The notes beneath the pieces are model-generated. The model saw only the letters and a list, made by a program, of their open reading frames with translations, was not told the origin of the DNA and made no database searches. This document shows positions 55,809 through 64,000 of a stretch of 64,000 bases of DNA, in pieces. Position 1 is the first letter of the stretch. Each line of letters begins with the position of its first letter. Made by a program: the position numbers and the translations under genes. Source of the stretch: RPQJ01 sp963746325 (GTDB lineage Bacteria > Pseudomonadota > Gammaproteobacteria > Steroidobacterales > Steroidobacteraceae); the NCBI GenBank assembly GCA_963746325.1, contig CAVVBC010000005.1:496001-560000 (forward strand). Direction: 5' to 3'.

Positions 55809-56229
55809 TCAGCCGCGCGGCTTGTCGATCTTGCGGCGGCCGCGTATGGCCCCGCCACGACGCTCCGATTCGATCCAGCCGTCGATCGCCACGCCCATGT
55901 CGCGCGCGCGACGCGGCCCCGCGCGACGGTCTTCATGGTGCACATAGCTGCACGTGCACGCGTCGTTCATGCAGTTCTTGAGCGGCAGGGCAGGCGCTTC
56001 GCGCGACAGGAAGCGCTGGCCCTGCAGGGCACGGGCGCTGTGGCAGCAGTTGCGGCCCGGCTCGACGGACACGGCATGGAACTTGTGGGTCGGGCTTCAC
56101 GCCCGGCTTGCCCGACCGCGCTGGCGCAGCGGCCTTGGGCACGCTGGCAGGTGAGAACATCCCCCGGGCACGGCTGATGAATGTAGTGGCCACGTCGGTT
56201 CCTTGCAGTCTGAAAGTGAGGCTAGCCAT
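55809..56229 (-). pseudogene. Conserved Cys-motif hypothetical protein, frame broken by one base
   Basis: An N-terminal frame from the ATG at 56229 (MASLTFRLQGTDVATTFISR) and a C-terminal frame ending at 55809 make one protein of about 139 residues if one base of the GGG at 56092-56094 is skipped, giving GVKPTHKFHAVSVEPGRNCC. The C-terminal part has the conserved layout QGQRFLSREAPALPLKNCMN, DACTCSYVHHEDRRAGPRRA seen in a gammaproteobacterial family with a C-x4-C-x-C-x-Y-x-HH-x-DRR motif, perhaps metal-binding. Function unknown. No other sign of decay. Confidence 0.65.
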
Positions 56230-56328
56230 GCGGCTGCGCACTTTGGCGTGACTCCAGGTCACGGAAACGCACTTGCCCCTATCGATCGGTAGGCCGACAC
56301 TTTCGGCCTGACTGGCCGAGACCCACCG

Positions 56329-58460
56329 ATGCCCCCGACCCTGGAAACCCGACGTCCGCGCGTCCCGCACCTCTCCGAGCTGCCATTCCATTCCATCTAC
56401 AAGCACGGTTTCGTGCGGGTCGCGGTCGCCACTCCACGCGTCGAAGTGGCGTCACCTGCTTCGAACGTCGTCGAAATGGTACGTATCGGTCGCGAAGCAG
56501 CCATGAACCAGTCGGTGCTGGTGGTGTTTCCCGAGCTGGGAATTTCGGCGTACTCCAATGACGACCTGTTCCAGCAGGACGCCCTGCTCGACGCCTCCCT
56601 GCAGGCGCTGGGAACCCTGGTCGAGGCGAGCCGTGAGATCGGGATTACCTTTGCGGTCGGCGTGCCGTTGCGCGTGGACGATCGCTTGTTCAATTGCGCG
56701 GTGCTGCTGCGCCGGGGACAACTGCTGGGGGCAGTGCCCAAGTCGTATCTGCCCAACTACCGCGAGTTCTACGAAAAGCGCCAGTTCGCGCCCGCCGCGC
56801 AGGCGCTGTCGACGTCGATCCGACTGCTGGGCCAGACGGTGCCCTTCGGCACCAGGCTGCTGTTCGAGGCGAAGAACGTGCCGGGCTTCGTGCTCGGCCT
56901 CGAGGTGTGCGAGGACGTCTGGGCACCGTTGCCGCCGAGCACGTACGCGGCGCTCGCCGGCGCGACGGTGATCGCAAACCTGTCGGCGAGTGACGTGACG
57001 GTGGGCAAGGCGGAGTATCGCCGCCTGCTGTGCGCGTCGCAGTCGGCCAAATGCGTGGCTGGGTACCTGTATTCCGCCGCCGGCCCCGGCGAATCGACGA
57101 CCGACCTGGCCTGGGACGGTCATGCCCTCATCTACGAGAACGGCACGCCGTCTCGCCGAGTCGCAGCGCTTCCCGCTGCAGGGCGGCTACATCACCGCCG
57201 ACCTCGATCTCGACCACCTGCGCCAGGAGCGCATGCGCTGGACCACGTTCGGCGACTGCGTGCAGGCGCACAAGGCGCAGCTCGAAGGCTACCTGCGCGT
57301 CGAGATCGAACTCGACGTGCCGGCCGATCGCGTGCGGCTCGACCGGCGCATCGAACGGTTCCCGTACGTGCCCGCGGATCCGGCGCGTCGCGACGAGCGC
57401 TGTGCCGAGGTCTATGACATCCAGGTCGAGGCGCTGCGCAAACGGCTCGCCGCGACCGGCCTCAAGAAGGTGGTCATCGGCATCTCCGGCGGACTCGATT
57501 CGACGCAGACCGCGCTCGTCGCCGTGCGCGCGTTCGACCGCCTCGGCCTGCCGCGCACCAACATCCTGGGGTATACGCTGCCGGGCTTCGGCACCAGCCG
57601 TGAAACGTTCGAGAACGCGCACGCGCTGATGCGCGCGCTCGGCATCACGGCGGCGGAGATCGACATTCGACCTTCGGCCGAGCTGATGCTGCAGCACATC
57701 GGCCACCCGGCCGCGCGCGGTGAGCCGGTTTACGACATCACCTACGAGAACGTGCAGGCCGGCGAGCGCACCTCGCACCTGTTCCGGCTCGCCAACCACC
57801 ACAACGCGCTGGTGCTCGGCACCGGCGACCTCTCGGAACTCGCGCTCGGGTTCACGACCTATGGCGTGGGCGACCACATGTCGCACTACAACGTGAACGC
57901 CTCGGTGCCGAAGACGCTGATCCGCCACCTGATCCGCTGGCTCGTCGGGGCGCGTACATTTCGACGCCGCGACGGTCGACGTGCTCACGCGCATCGCGGC
58001 GACCCCGATTTCGCCGGAGCTGGTGCCCGGCGCGGGCGACAGGCCCGAGCAATCGTCCGAGGCCGTCGTCGGCCCGTACGAGCTGCAGGACTTCCATCTC
58101 TACTACATCAGCCGCTTCGGCTATCGCCCGAGCAAGGTCGCCTATCTCGCGCATTGCGCATGGAGCGACGCCACGACCGGAGCATGGCCCGAGACCGTGC
58201 CGCTTGCGGACCGTCGCTCGTACGACCTGCCGACGATCACTGCGTGGCTCGAAGTGTTCCTGCGTCGCTTTTTCCAGGGCAGCCAGTTCAAGCGCTCGGC
58301 GATGCCGAATGGTCCCAAGGTCGGCTCGGGTGGATCGTTGTCGCCGCGCGGCGACTGGCGCGCGCCCAGTGATTCGCCAGCCACCGCATGGCTGGCCGAA
58401 CTGCACGCGAACGTCCCTGCCTCGGCGCGGCCCAAGTCGCGCCAAACACGACGCCGTTAA
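56329..58460 (+). pseudogene. nadE: Glutamine-dependent NAD+ synthase, two single-base frame breaks
   Basis: The gene encodes about 710 residues in three frames. The N-terminal nitrilase domain has VVFPELGISAYSNDD (Glu), VPKSYLPNYREFYEKRQF (Lys) and LEVCEDVWAPLPP (Cys). The C-terminal synthetase has VVIGISGGLDSTQTALVAVR (P-loop), FGTSRETFENAHALM, NHHNALVLGTGDLSELALGF and the final FFQGSQFKRSAMPNGPKV. Dropping one C at 57148-57149 and one G of the GGGG at 57947-57950 restores a continuous, fully motif-complete enzyme. For an essential NAD step that argues for sequence errors rather than a dead gene. ATG start. Confidence 0.85.
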
Positions 58461-58597
58461 GCAAGACCCGACGCGCGCTCGCACTTCTACAGCGGTGCGG
58501 TAGGAATTGGTCCCCGGCAGGATGCGTATTCGTACGATTGGTGCCGGCCGGACCGCGGCGTGATAGTCGTCCGGCGCAAATCGCGCAGGGGAAATCC

Positions 58598-59421
58598 ATG
58601 CTGGCCTCGACTCACCCACCTGGTGGCGTGCGCGCCGCTTCCGCAGCGGGGCTGTACTACCCCGGGGAAGCGGACGGGCTGCGCGCGGCAGTGCAGGAGT
58701 TGCTCGGTGCCGTACCCGGGCAGACCGCGCCGCGGCTGCCGAAGGCCCTGGTCGTGCCCGCACGCGGGCTATGCGTATTCGGGCGAAGTGGCGGCGTCTG
58801 CGTTCCGCACGCTGTCAGGCCCGCTGGCGGCGGGCATCCGCCACGTCGTGCTGGTGGGCCCCAGCCATCGCGTGAAGACGCACGGTCTCGCGCTGCCGTC
58901 CTGCGACTTCTTCGCCACCCCGATCGGCGAGGTGCGGATCAACGCCGCAGCTCGCCAGCGCTTGCGGGAACTCGGCCTCGCCGGCATCGCCGACGCGCCG
59001 CACGCGCTCGAGCATTCACTCGAGGTGCAGGTGCCGTTCCTGCAGTCGCTGCTCGGTGACTTCGACCTGCTGCCGATCGCCATCGGACTGGCGCCGCCGG
59101 AACAGGTGGCGCGTGCGCTCGAGGCGGTCTGGGGCGGGCCGGAAACCCTGGTCGTGGTCAGCTCCGACCTGAGCCACCATCACACGCACGTCGAGGCCCA
59201 GGTGCTCGACCAGCAGACGGCGCAGACGCATCCTCGAACGCCGCAGCGACTTGTCCGAGTCGCAGGCCTGCGGGGCCGACAGCATCAACGGGCTGATGCA
59301 GGTCGCACGGCGCCGGGAGCTCGCGGTCGAGATGCTGGACCGGCGGACCTCCGGGGACACGGCCGGCGACAGCCAGCGCGTGGTGGGTTACGGCAGCTTC
59401 GCACTGTACGAGCCGGCCTGA
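58598..59421 (+). pseudogene. Memo family protein (AmmeMemoRadiSam system protein B-like), two single-base frame breaks
   Basis: The ATG at 58598 with AGGGG upstream starts MLASTHPPGGVRAASAAGLY; the next segment (HAGYAYSGEVAASAFRTLSG, HVVLVGPSHRVKTHGLALPS, LEHSLEVQVPFLQSLLGDFD, LVVVSSDLSHHHTHVEA) and the last (ACGADSINGLMQVARRRELA, RVVGYGSFALYEPA) are in different frames. Dropping one C of the CCC at 58757-58759 and one base near 59229 gives about 273 residues with all Memo motifs. Memo proteins resemble class III dioxygenases; the exact reaction is unknown. The other AMMECR1/radical-SAM partners are not next to it. Confidence 0.75.
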
Positions 59422-59476
59422 CCGGTCTGCGGCAGGATTCGAATCCGCCACTGGCCCCGGGATCGAACCGGCCAGC

Positions 59477-59834
59477 ATGACCGGTCGCACTGCCCTCAAG
59501 CTCCTGTTCGGCTCGATCCTGCTCGTGATGCTCGTCGTCACCGTGCAGGCCAGCCTGCAGCAATCCGTCCTGGACTGGGGCGGCCTCGTCAACGAGCCCG
59601 ACCGCTGGTGGACCATCGCCACGCTCGCGGATGCGTACGGTGGCTTCCTCACTTTCTACGCGTGGGTGTTCTACAAGGAGCGCGCCACGGCCCAGCCGGG
59701 TGGCCTGGTTCATCGCGATCATGCTGCTCGGCAATTTCGCCATGGCCACCTACGTGCTGGTGCAACTCGCGCGGCTGCCCACCGACCAGCCGCTCGAGCG
59801 TATCCTGCTGCGCGCGCCAGCCGGCGCGCGCTGA
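59477..59834 (+). pseudogene. DUF1475 family membrane protein, frame broken by one base
   Basis: The first part (ALKLLFGSILLVMLVVTVQA, TLADAYGGFLTFYAWVFYKE) and second part (VAWFIAIMLLGNFAMATYVL, VQLARLPTDQPLERILLRAP) are in adjacent frames; skipping one C at 59696-59697 joins them into a 118-residue, three-helix protein of the DUF1475 type. It lies 21 bp before the CFA-like methyltransferase, a pairing seen in lipid-modification clusters. Function unknown. Confidence 0.72.
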
Positions 59835-59855
59835 AACACCCCTTCCGGGAGAGCC

Positions 59856-60908
59856 ATGCCGTCACTCGCCCTCAACCTGCTCGAGCGGGACTGGCTGCCT
59901 GATTTCCTGATCCGCTTCGGCATCCGCCGGCTGCTGGCCGCGCGGCTGCGCGAGGAACGCAAGGCCGATGCCGCGGCGCAGCAGGCGCACCTGATGCGGC
60001 TGGTCGGTGAATTGCGCGCGAGCCCCGTGGCGATCGCGACCCGCGAGGCAAACGAGCAGCACTACGAAGTGCCCAGCGCCTTTTTCGAGCGCGTGCTGGG
60101 CAAGCACCTCAAGTATTCCTCGTGCTACTACGGTCCAGGCGTCACGAGCCTGGACGAAGCGGAAGCCACGATGCTCGCGCTGACGTGCGAGCGGGCACAG
60201 CTGCGGGACGGCGAGGACATCCTCGAGCTCGGCTGCGGCTGGGGCTCGCTCACGCTGTGGATGGCGGAGCATTTCCCCGCTGCCCGCATCACTGCGGTCT
60301 CCAATTCGCGCACCCAGAAGCTCTTCATCGACGCGCGTGCCGCCGAGCGCGGCCTGCGCAACGTCGAGGTCATCACCTGCGACGCCAACGTGCTCGATTT
60401 TCCGCCCCACCGGCGGTTCGATCGCGTCGTGTCGGTCGAGATGTTCGAGCACATGCGCAACTACGAGACGCTGCTGCGGCGCATTTCCGGGTGGATGCGC
60501 CCGGACGCAACGCTGTTCGTCCACATCTTCACGCACCGCGAGTTCGCCTATCCCTTCGAAGTGCGCGGCGACGGCGATTCCGCCGGCGACTGGATGTCGC
60601 GGCACTTCTTCACCGGCGGGATCATGCCGAGCGACGACCTGCTGCTCTACTTCCAGTCCGACCTGCGCCTGCGCGAGCACTGGCACGTGCCAGGCGTGCA
60701 CTACCAGCAGACGGCCGAAGCCTGGCTCGCGAACATGGATCGGGCGCGAGCGGAGCTGCTGCCGTTGTTCGCGGCGACCTATGGGGCCGCCGCAGCCCGC
60801 AAATGGTGGGTGTACTGGCGCGTGTTCTTCATGTCGTGCGCCGAGCTGTGGGGCTATGCCCGGGGCGAGGAATGGCTGGTGTCGCACTATCTCTTCCAGC
60901 GGCGCTGA
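59856..60908 (+). CDS. Cyclopropane-fatty-acyl-phospholipid synthase-like SAM methyltransferase
   Basis: 350 residues in one intact frame. HYEVPSAFFERVLGKHLKYS is the family N-terminal signature, ILELGCGWGSLTLWMAEHFP the SAM-binding loop, and ITAVSNSRTQKLFIDAR the next strand. FDRVVSVEMFEHMRNYETLL contains the conserved E-M-F-E-H motif, and FHRF-type residues follow (VHIFTHREFAYPFEVRGDGD). It lacks the extra N-domain of E. coli Cfa and is closer to CFA-like N/C-methyltransferases. Acceptor is probably a lipid or amine. It is the only gene between 55.8 and 61.2 kb with no frame break. Confidence 0.85.
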   Translation: MPSLALNLLERDWLPDFLIRFGIRRLLAARLREERKADAAAQQAHLMRLVGELRASPVAIATREANEQHYEVPSAFFERVLGKHLKYSSCYYGPGVTSLDEAEATMLALTCERAQLRDGEDILELGCGWGSLTLWMAEHFPAARITAVSNSRTQKLFIDARAAERGLRNVEVITCDANVLDFPPHRRFDRVVSVEMFEHMRNYETLLRRISGWMRPDATLFVHIFTHREFAYPFEVRGDGDSAGDWMSRHFFTGGIMPSDDLLLYFQSDLRLREHWHVPGVHYQQTAEAWLANMDRARAELLPLFAATYGAAAARKWWVYWRVFFMSCAELWGYARGEEWLVSHYLFQRR

Positions 60909-60948
60909 CCGATTGCATCGCGCGCCGGTCGCGTGTCAGTCTGGCCCC

Positions 60949-62480
60949 GTGAATCCGCACACCTTCGTTCACGACGCCTGCTGCCCGCACCCGGCCGCAT
61001 TCGCGCTGGCCTGCCGCGATCGTCGTCGCGCTGCTGACGCTGCAATGGCCGCCGCATGCGCTCGCACAGGCCGACGCGAAGACGGCCGCGGCGGAACCAT
61101 CCGCACCGGCGCATCGCCCAGCCCGCGGCAACCCCGGTCGCCGCCGCCAGCAGCACCGATGCTTATGCGGAGTTCCGTCGTCGGTTCGACGCCGGGCAAT
61201 ACGTCGAAGCAGTGGACTACGCTCGCAGCGTAGCCGAGCTCACCGAGCGCCAGGTCGCTGAACCGACGGCCGAGGACCTGCAGGTGGCCCTGATGAACCT
61301 CGGCATGGTGCAGAACCTGGCCGAGGACTATTCCGGGGCCGAGGCCACGTTCCAGCGCGTGATCGGGTTGATCGAGAAATCCGGCCGGCCGGCCCGTGCG
61401 CGACTTGCGCGCGCTTATGCGGGCCTGGCGTCTGCGTATCACGATGGCAAGCGTTACGAACTCGCGGTGCAGGCCTTCGACCAGGCCATTGCGCTGACCC
61501 GGCGCCACGAAGGCCTGCTGACCGAGCAGCAGGTGCCGCTGATCGAGAAGTACGTCGATTCGCTGACCGAGCTCGGCCGTTACCCCGAGGCCCTGCAGGC
61601 GCAGAAGTACCTGCTGCGGATCGCCACGCGCCGGTACGGCGAAACCAGCGTCGAGATCGTGCCGCGGCTCGAGCAGATCGGACGCTGGTACGCAGCGGTC
61701 GGCGCGTACGACCAGTCGCGGCGCATCCTCAAGCAGGCACTCGGGATCGTCGAGACCGCCGAGGGCGGACAGTCGCAGCGGCTCGTAAGCCCGCTGCTCG
61801 CGCTGGCTGCCTGCAACCGGCGCCAGTTGCTCGATCCAGTGCAACAGCAGCAGGACAGTGCGGACGAAGCCGCGTCCCGCTTCAACGATCCGAACGCAAC
61901 CGTCGCAATGACCAGCTACAGCCCCGGCATGCTGATCGCCGAGGGCGAGCGCGCCCTGCTGCAGGCGGCGGCGCTCACCGACGCACTCACGGCGCCCCCG
62001 CCCACGCAGGTGCTGAACGTGCGCACCCAGCTCGGCGACTGGTACCAGTTGCGCATGCAGCCGGACCGCGCGCTGCCCCACTATCGCCAGGCGTGGCTCG
62101 CCGCGGCGCGCATCACCGAGAAGCTCGAAGGCAAGTTGTACACCGAAGCGATTTTCGGCAAGCCCGTGCTGCTGCACGTGGTGCGGCCGGACGGCTGGAA
62201 CCGGTATGCCGGTCGCGCGCCGGACACCCTCGAAGTGCGCAATGTCGTCGTCGAGTTCGCCGTCGATGCCACGGGTCGCGTGCAGGATGCAAAAGTCGTG
62301 GAGGATTCCGGCGACACGAAGCGCGCCGAAAGGACCGCCCGCGCGCTCGTCGAGACCGGCCGATACCGCCCGCGCTTCGAGGAGGGCGCGCCCGTCGCCA
62401 CGCCGGACATGCGCTTCGACCAGCCGTGGATCCTGCTGCTGCCCGAGCCCACGCCTACGGCACCAGGCAACCGCAGCTAG
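60949..62480 (+). CDS. TPR protein with C-terminal TonB-like domain; signal peptide split by two frame breaks
   Basis: The body (from about 61120) has tetratricopeptide-type helix pairs: LQVALMNLGMVQNLAEDYSG, ARLARAYAGLASAYHDGKRY, YPEALQAQKYLLRIATRRYG and VLNVRTQLGDWYQLRMQPDR. A TonB_C-like domain follows (VVVEFAVDATGRVQDAKVVE, ALVETGRYRPRFEEGAPVAT). The N-terminus needs two skipped bases (CC at 61010-61011 and near 61112-61119) to give PAAFALAAAIVVALLTLQWP then HALAQADAKT, a normal signal peptide from the GTG at 60949. Periplasmic; the TonB-like end may contact an outer-membrane partner. Its TAG stop lies in the 15-bp boundary repeat. Confidence 0.75.
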
Positions 62481-62492
62481 GGAAGCTCTGCC
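62478..62492 (+). repeat. Left 15-bp boundary repeat, containing the stop of the TPR gene
   Basis: TAGGGAAGCTCTGCC; its exact reverse complement occurs at 62736-62750 and contains the stop codon of the lipoprotein gene on the other strand. The two copies enclose hairpin repeats D and E. Confidence 0.75.
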
Positions 62493-62512
62493 CAGGCCCG
62501 CAAGTGCCGCGT

Positions 62513-62586
62513 GCGCTCGATCCGGTGCCTGTCACCGAGCTTGGAAAGGCAGACACGCGCTCTGTGACAGGCACCGGATCGAGCGC
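62513..62586 (+). repeat. Hairpin-repeat copy D (74 bp, 23-bp perfect arms)
   Basis: Arms 62513-62535 and 62564-62586 are perfect complements (CGATCCGGTGCCTGTCAC lies in the left arm). A C/T mismatch and the inner stem GAGC/GCTC enclose TTGGAAAGGCAGACACGC. Core on the plus strand, facing copy E. Confidence 0.92.
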
Positions 62587-62617
62587 TCTGGCAGCGTCGC
62601 AGGCTGGCATGTCGCAA

Positions 62618-62691
62618 GCGTCCGACCCGGGACCGTTCCCAGAGCGCGTGTCTGCCTTTCCAAGCTCGGGGAACGGTCCCGGGTCGGACGC
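62618..62691 (-). repeat. Hairpin-repeat copy E (74 bp, reverse orientation)
   Basis: Arms 62618-62640 and 62669-62691 are perfect 23-bp complements (GACCCGGGACCGTTCCC lies in the left arm). The core is the reverse complement of that in D (GCGTGTCTGCCTTTCCAA), with the same mismatch next to GAGC/GCTC. Only 31 bp separate D and E. Confidence 0.92.
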
Positions 62692-62735
62692 GCCAGCGAC
62701 GCTGCTCGACTTGCGGACCGAATCGGAAGCTGGGA

Positions 62736-62750
62736 GGCAGAGCTTCCCTA
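62736..62750 (-). repeat. Right 15-bp boundary repeat, containing the stop of the lipoprotein gene
   Basis: Minus-strand TAGGGAAGCTCTGCC, identical to the left copy at 62478-62492. The TAG is the last codon of the 62748-63422 gene. Confidence 0.75.
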
Positions 62751-63422
62751 TCGGCGCGGCGGGGGCGGCAGCTCGACTTCGCGCGGCCCGGCGGGTCGCG
62801 CCGATGGCAACAAGCCGCGCACGAGCGCCTGCTCGTGGAACTCGGCCGCGAGCTTGGCTCCTGCGTCGCGCATCGCGCTGCGGGTAGCTGCGGCCAGCGC
62901 GGCATCACCCTGGCCTGGAAAGCTGCTGGCAGGCTGCGATCCATAACCGGTGAACGTCCAGCTGTCGGCCAGTTCACCCTGGGGCGAATACAGCCGGATC
63001 GTGTAGCGCAGGCTGGCCGCGTACAGCTGGGTGCCGGAATCGCCCGGCGTGACGAACGCGAAGTCCTCGAGCACCGGTTCGAGCACGCCGCGGATCTCGG
63101 CGTCCGTCGCGGCCGCAGCCCCGGGTGAGGCCACCGGCACCACGCGCGCGAACATCGCATTGAGCACGCGCATGAACCCCGCAGACTGCGCCTTGCCGAG
63201 GCCGATGCTGTATTCGCCGCCCCCTGCCGGCCGCTTCTCCTCGTACACCTTCTCGGTGAACTCGAGCGGCATGTGCACGCCGACGACGATCGGGATCTTT
63301 TCGATCAGTGGCTGCGGGATGTCGGCGCTGGTCTCGAACTTCGTGGGCGCGCAGGCTGCCAGCAGCAACGCGACCGCGACAGCGGCGGCGCGTTGGAACG
63401 GGACAGGATGCAGGCTCAACAT
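62748..63422 (-). CDS. Outer-membrane lipoprotein, uncharacterised
   Basis: 224 residues from the ATG at 63422. Lipobox AVALLLAACAPTK. The mature part is beta-rich (VVGVHMPLEFTEKVYEEKRP, EYSIGLGKAQSAGFMRVLNA), with LEPVLEDFAFVTPGDSGTQL and LYAASLRYTIRLYSPQGELA, a layout like lipoproteins that mimic LptE/YajG-type beta sandwiches. It ends with a Pro/Arg tail. Function unknown; 17 bp after the vWA gene, so probably cotranscribed with it. Confidence 0.75.
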   Translation of the reverse strand: MLSLHPVPFQRAAAVAVALLLAACAPTKFETSADIPQPLIEKIPIVVGVHMPLEFTEKVYEEKRPAGGGEYSIGLGKAQSAGFMRVLNAMFARVVPVASPGAAAATDAEIRGVLEPVLEDFAFVTPGDSGTQLYAASLRYTIRLYSPQGELADSWTFTGYGSQPASSFPGQGDAALAAATRSAMRDAGAKLAAEFHEQALVRGLLPSARPAGPREVELPPPPRR

Positions 63423-63439
63423 GCGAATCACGATACACC

Positions 63440-64000
63440 TCAACGCCGGTAGCTGGCAGGCTCGTTCAGGCCGACGAACGTGCCGCCGTTGCGCGCGCAC
63501 AGCACGCGCATCAGGGTGGCGAAACGCACGCTGGTGAACTGCGGCGCATCGGGACGCACCGGGAAGCCCAGTGCATGGATGCGAACGCGCCGCTCGCCCG
63601 TGCCGTCCTCGCGGTTGATGAGGTCGACGGCGCGCACCACCGAATCGATCGACGAACCGGTGAATTCGTCGCCGACCACGTACAGGCTGATGCGCCGTCC
63701 CGTGGCGTGGTAGGTGCGGATCGCCTCGACGATTCCTTCGACCGGACTCGAGTTGCTGAACGGGAACCAGTCGCGCAGCCGGTCGAGGACGATCTTGCGC
63801 TGGCTGGGCGTGTCCGGCAGCCAGCGGCCGCGATAGGACGGGAACATGTAGACGCCCTCGTCGCTCATGACCTGCCAGCCCTTGACCGTCGGGTACGCAT
63901 CGAGCACTTCCTGCATCTTGCGCAGCATCAGCGGCCAGGCGTAGTTGGCCATCGAGCCCGAGGTGTCGATGATGAAGATGATGTATTCGCTGTCCACCGG
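63440..64000 (-). CDS. von Willebrand factor A domain protein, C-terminal part (5' end outside window)
   Basis: The frame is open to the window edge. YIIFIIDTSGSMANYAWPLM contains the MIDAS motif D-x-S-x-S, with the further metal residues in FPFSNSSPVEGIVEAIRTYH (Thr/Ser) and LYVVGDEFTGSSIDSVVRAV (Asp). Ends LCARNGGTFVGLNEPASYRR. vWA domains bind proteins through a divalent cation. A GTG at 63997 is a possible start but the upstream codon is open, so the protein is likely longer. Partner unknown. Confidence 0.8.
   Translation of the reverse strand, partial: PVDSEYIIFIIDTSGSMANYAWPLMLRKMQEVLDAYPTVKGWQVMSDEGVYMFPSYRGRWLPDTPSQRKIVLDRLRDWFPFSNSSPVEGIVEAIRTYHATGRRISLYVVGDEFTGSSIDSVVRAVDLINREDGTGERRVRIHALGFPVRPDAPQFTSVRFATLMRVLCARNGGTFVGLNEPASYRR

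Noticed and set aside
57940..57960. Programmed ribosomal frameshifting in nadE and neighbours
   Set aside because: No slippery heptamer with downstream structure is shared by the sites, and many unrelated genes in the same 5 kb are affected alike, which points to sequence error.
62513..62691. The hairpins as integron attC sites
   Set aside because: attC has conserved ends (RYYYAAC/GTTRRRY) and a variable centre. Here the centre is conserved and those ends are absent; no integrase nearby.

Overview
The window is high-GC DNA from a proteobacterium. The gene families point to a gammaproteobacterium of the Nevskiales/Steroidobacterales type: an exosortase-style exopolysaccharide locus with VPLPA/PEP-CTERM proteins, HrpB, a two-partner secretion exoprotein of the DUF3739 type, a CFA-like methyltransferase and a DUF1475 protein. 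The lineage is inferred from gene content only. No rRNA, tRNA, CRISPR array or classical insertion sequence was found.

Region 1 (1-15.1 kb, mostly minus strand) is an exopolysaccharide and protein-sorting locus. Read in the direction of transcription it has two VPLPA-CTERM proteins, a ribbon-helix-helix protein, a Wza-like export protein, an outer-membrane barrel, a Wzz/GumC-like chain-length protein, a CpsD-like ATPase with an altered P-loop, a GspA/ExeA-like ATPase, a methyltransferase, a Wzy-type polymerase/ligase, a glycosyl-hydrolase-like exported protein, two glycosyltransferases and a flippase. Many of these genes overlap by 4 bp (ATGA/GTGA). A truncated glycosyltransferase lies at the left edge. 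The exosortase itself is outside the window. More EPS functions lie at 35.8-39.5 kb: an EpsD-like prolyl isomerase and the GDP-fucose pair fcl-gmd.

Region 2 (15.1-32.9 kb, minus strand) is an unusual operon-like block. It runs TpsB transporter, giant (about 3,470-residue) TpsA exoprotein, DUF2341-LamG-ExbB fusion, ExbD, TonB, porin, coiled-coil periplasmic protein and small membrane protein. It joins two-partner secretion to a Ton-type energy-transducing motor. Upstream, behind a strong terminator, are a Cys-rich exported protein and a third VPLPA-CTERM protein.

Region 3 (39.5-64 kb) holds mixed housekeeping and hypothetical genes: PhoD-like phosphatase, threonine aldolase, an orphan secretin-N-like protein, an E1/ThiF-like protein, an alpha/beta hydrolase, an HhH protein, NlpC/P60, HrpB, HIT, PBP4, DUF502, an MBL hydrolase, NAD synthase, a Memo protein, a CFA-like methyltransferase, a TPR-TonB protein, a lipoprotein and a vWA protein.

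Two things stand out besides the genes. First, two convergent-gene junctions (52.2-52.5 kb and 62.5-62.7 kb) carry a family of about 75-bp hairpin elements. Their 26-bp centre is nearly constant, while their 23-29-bp arms differ between copies yet stay self-complementary within each copy. The second junction is also bounded by a 15-bp inverted repeat that supplies the TAG stop codon of both flanking genes. Second, reading frames are broken by single-base indels, nearly all of them one extra base, with eight in about 5 kb at 56.0-61.2 kb. This looks more like sequence error than gene decay. One break, in an 8-base G:C run in the TpsA gene, could instead be a phase-variable tract.
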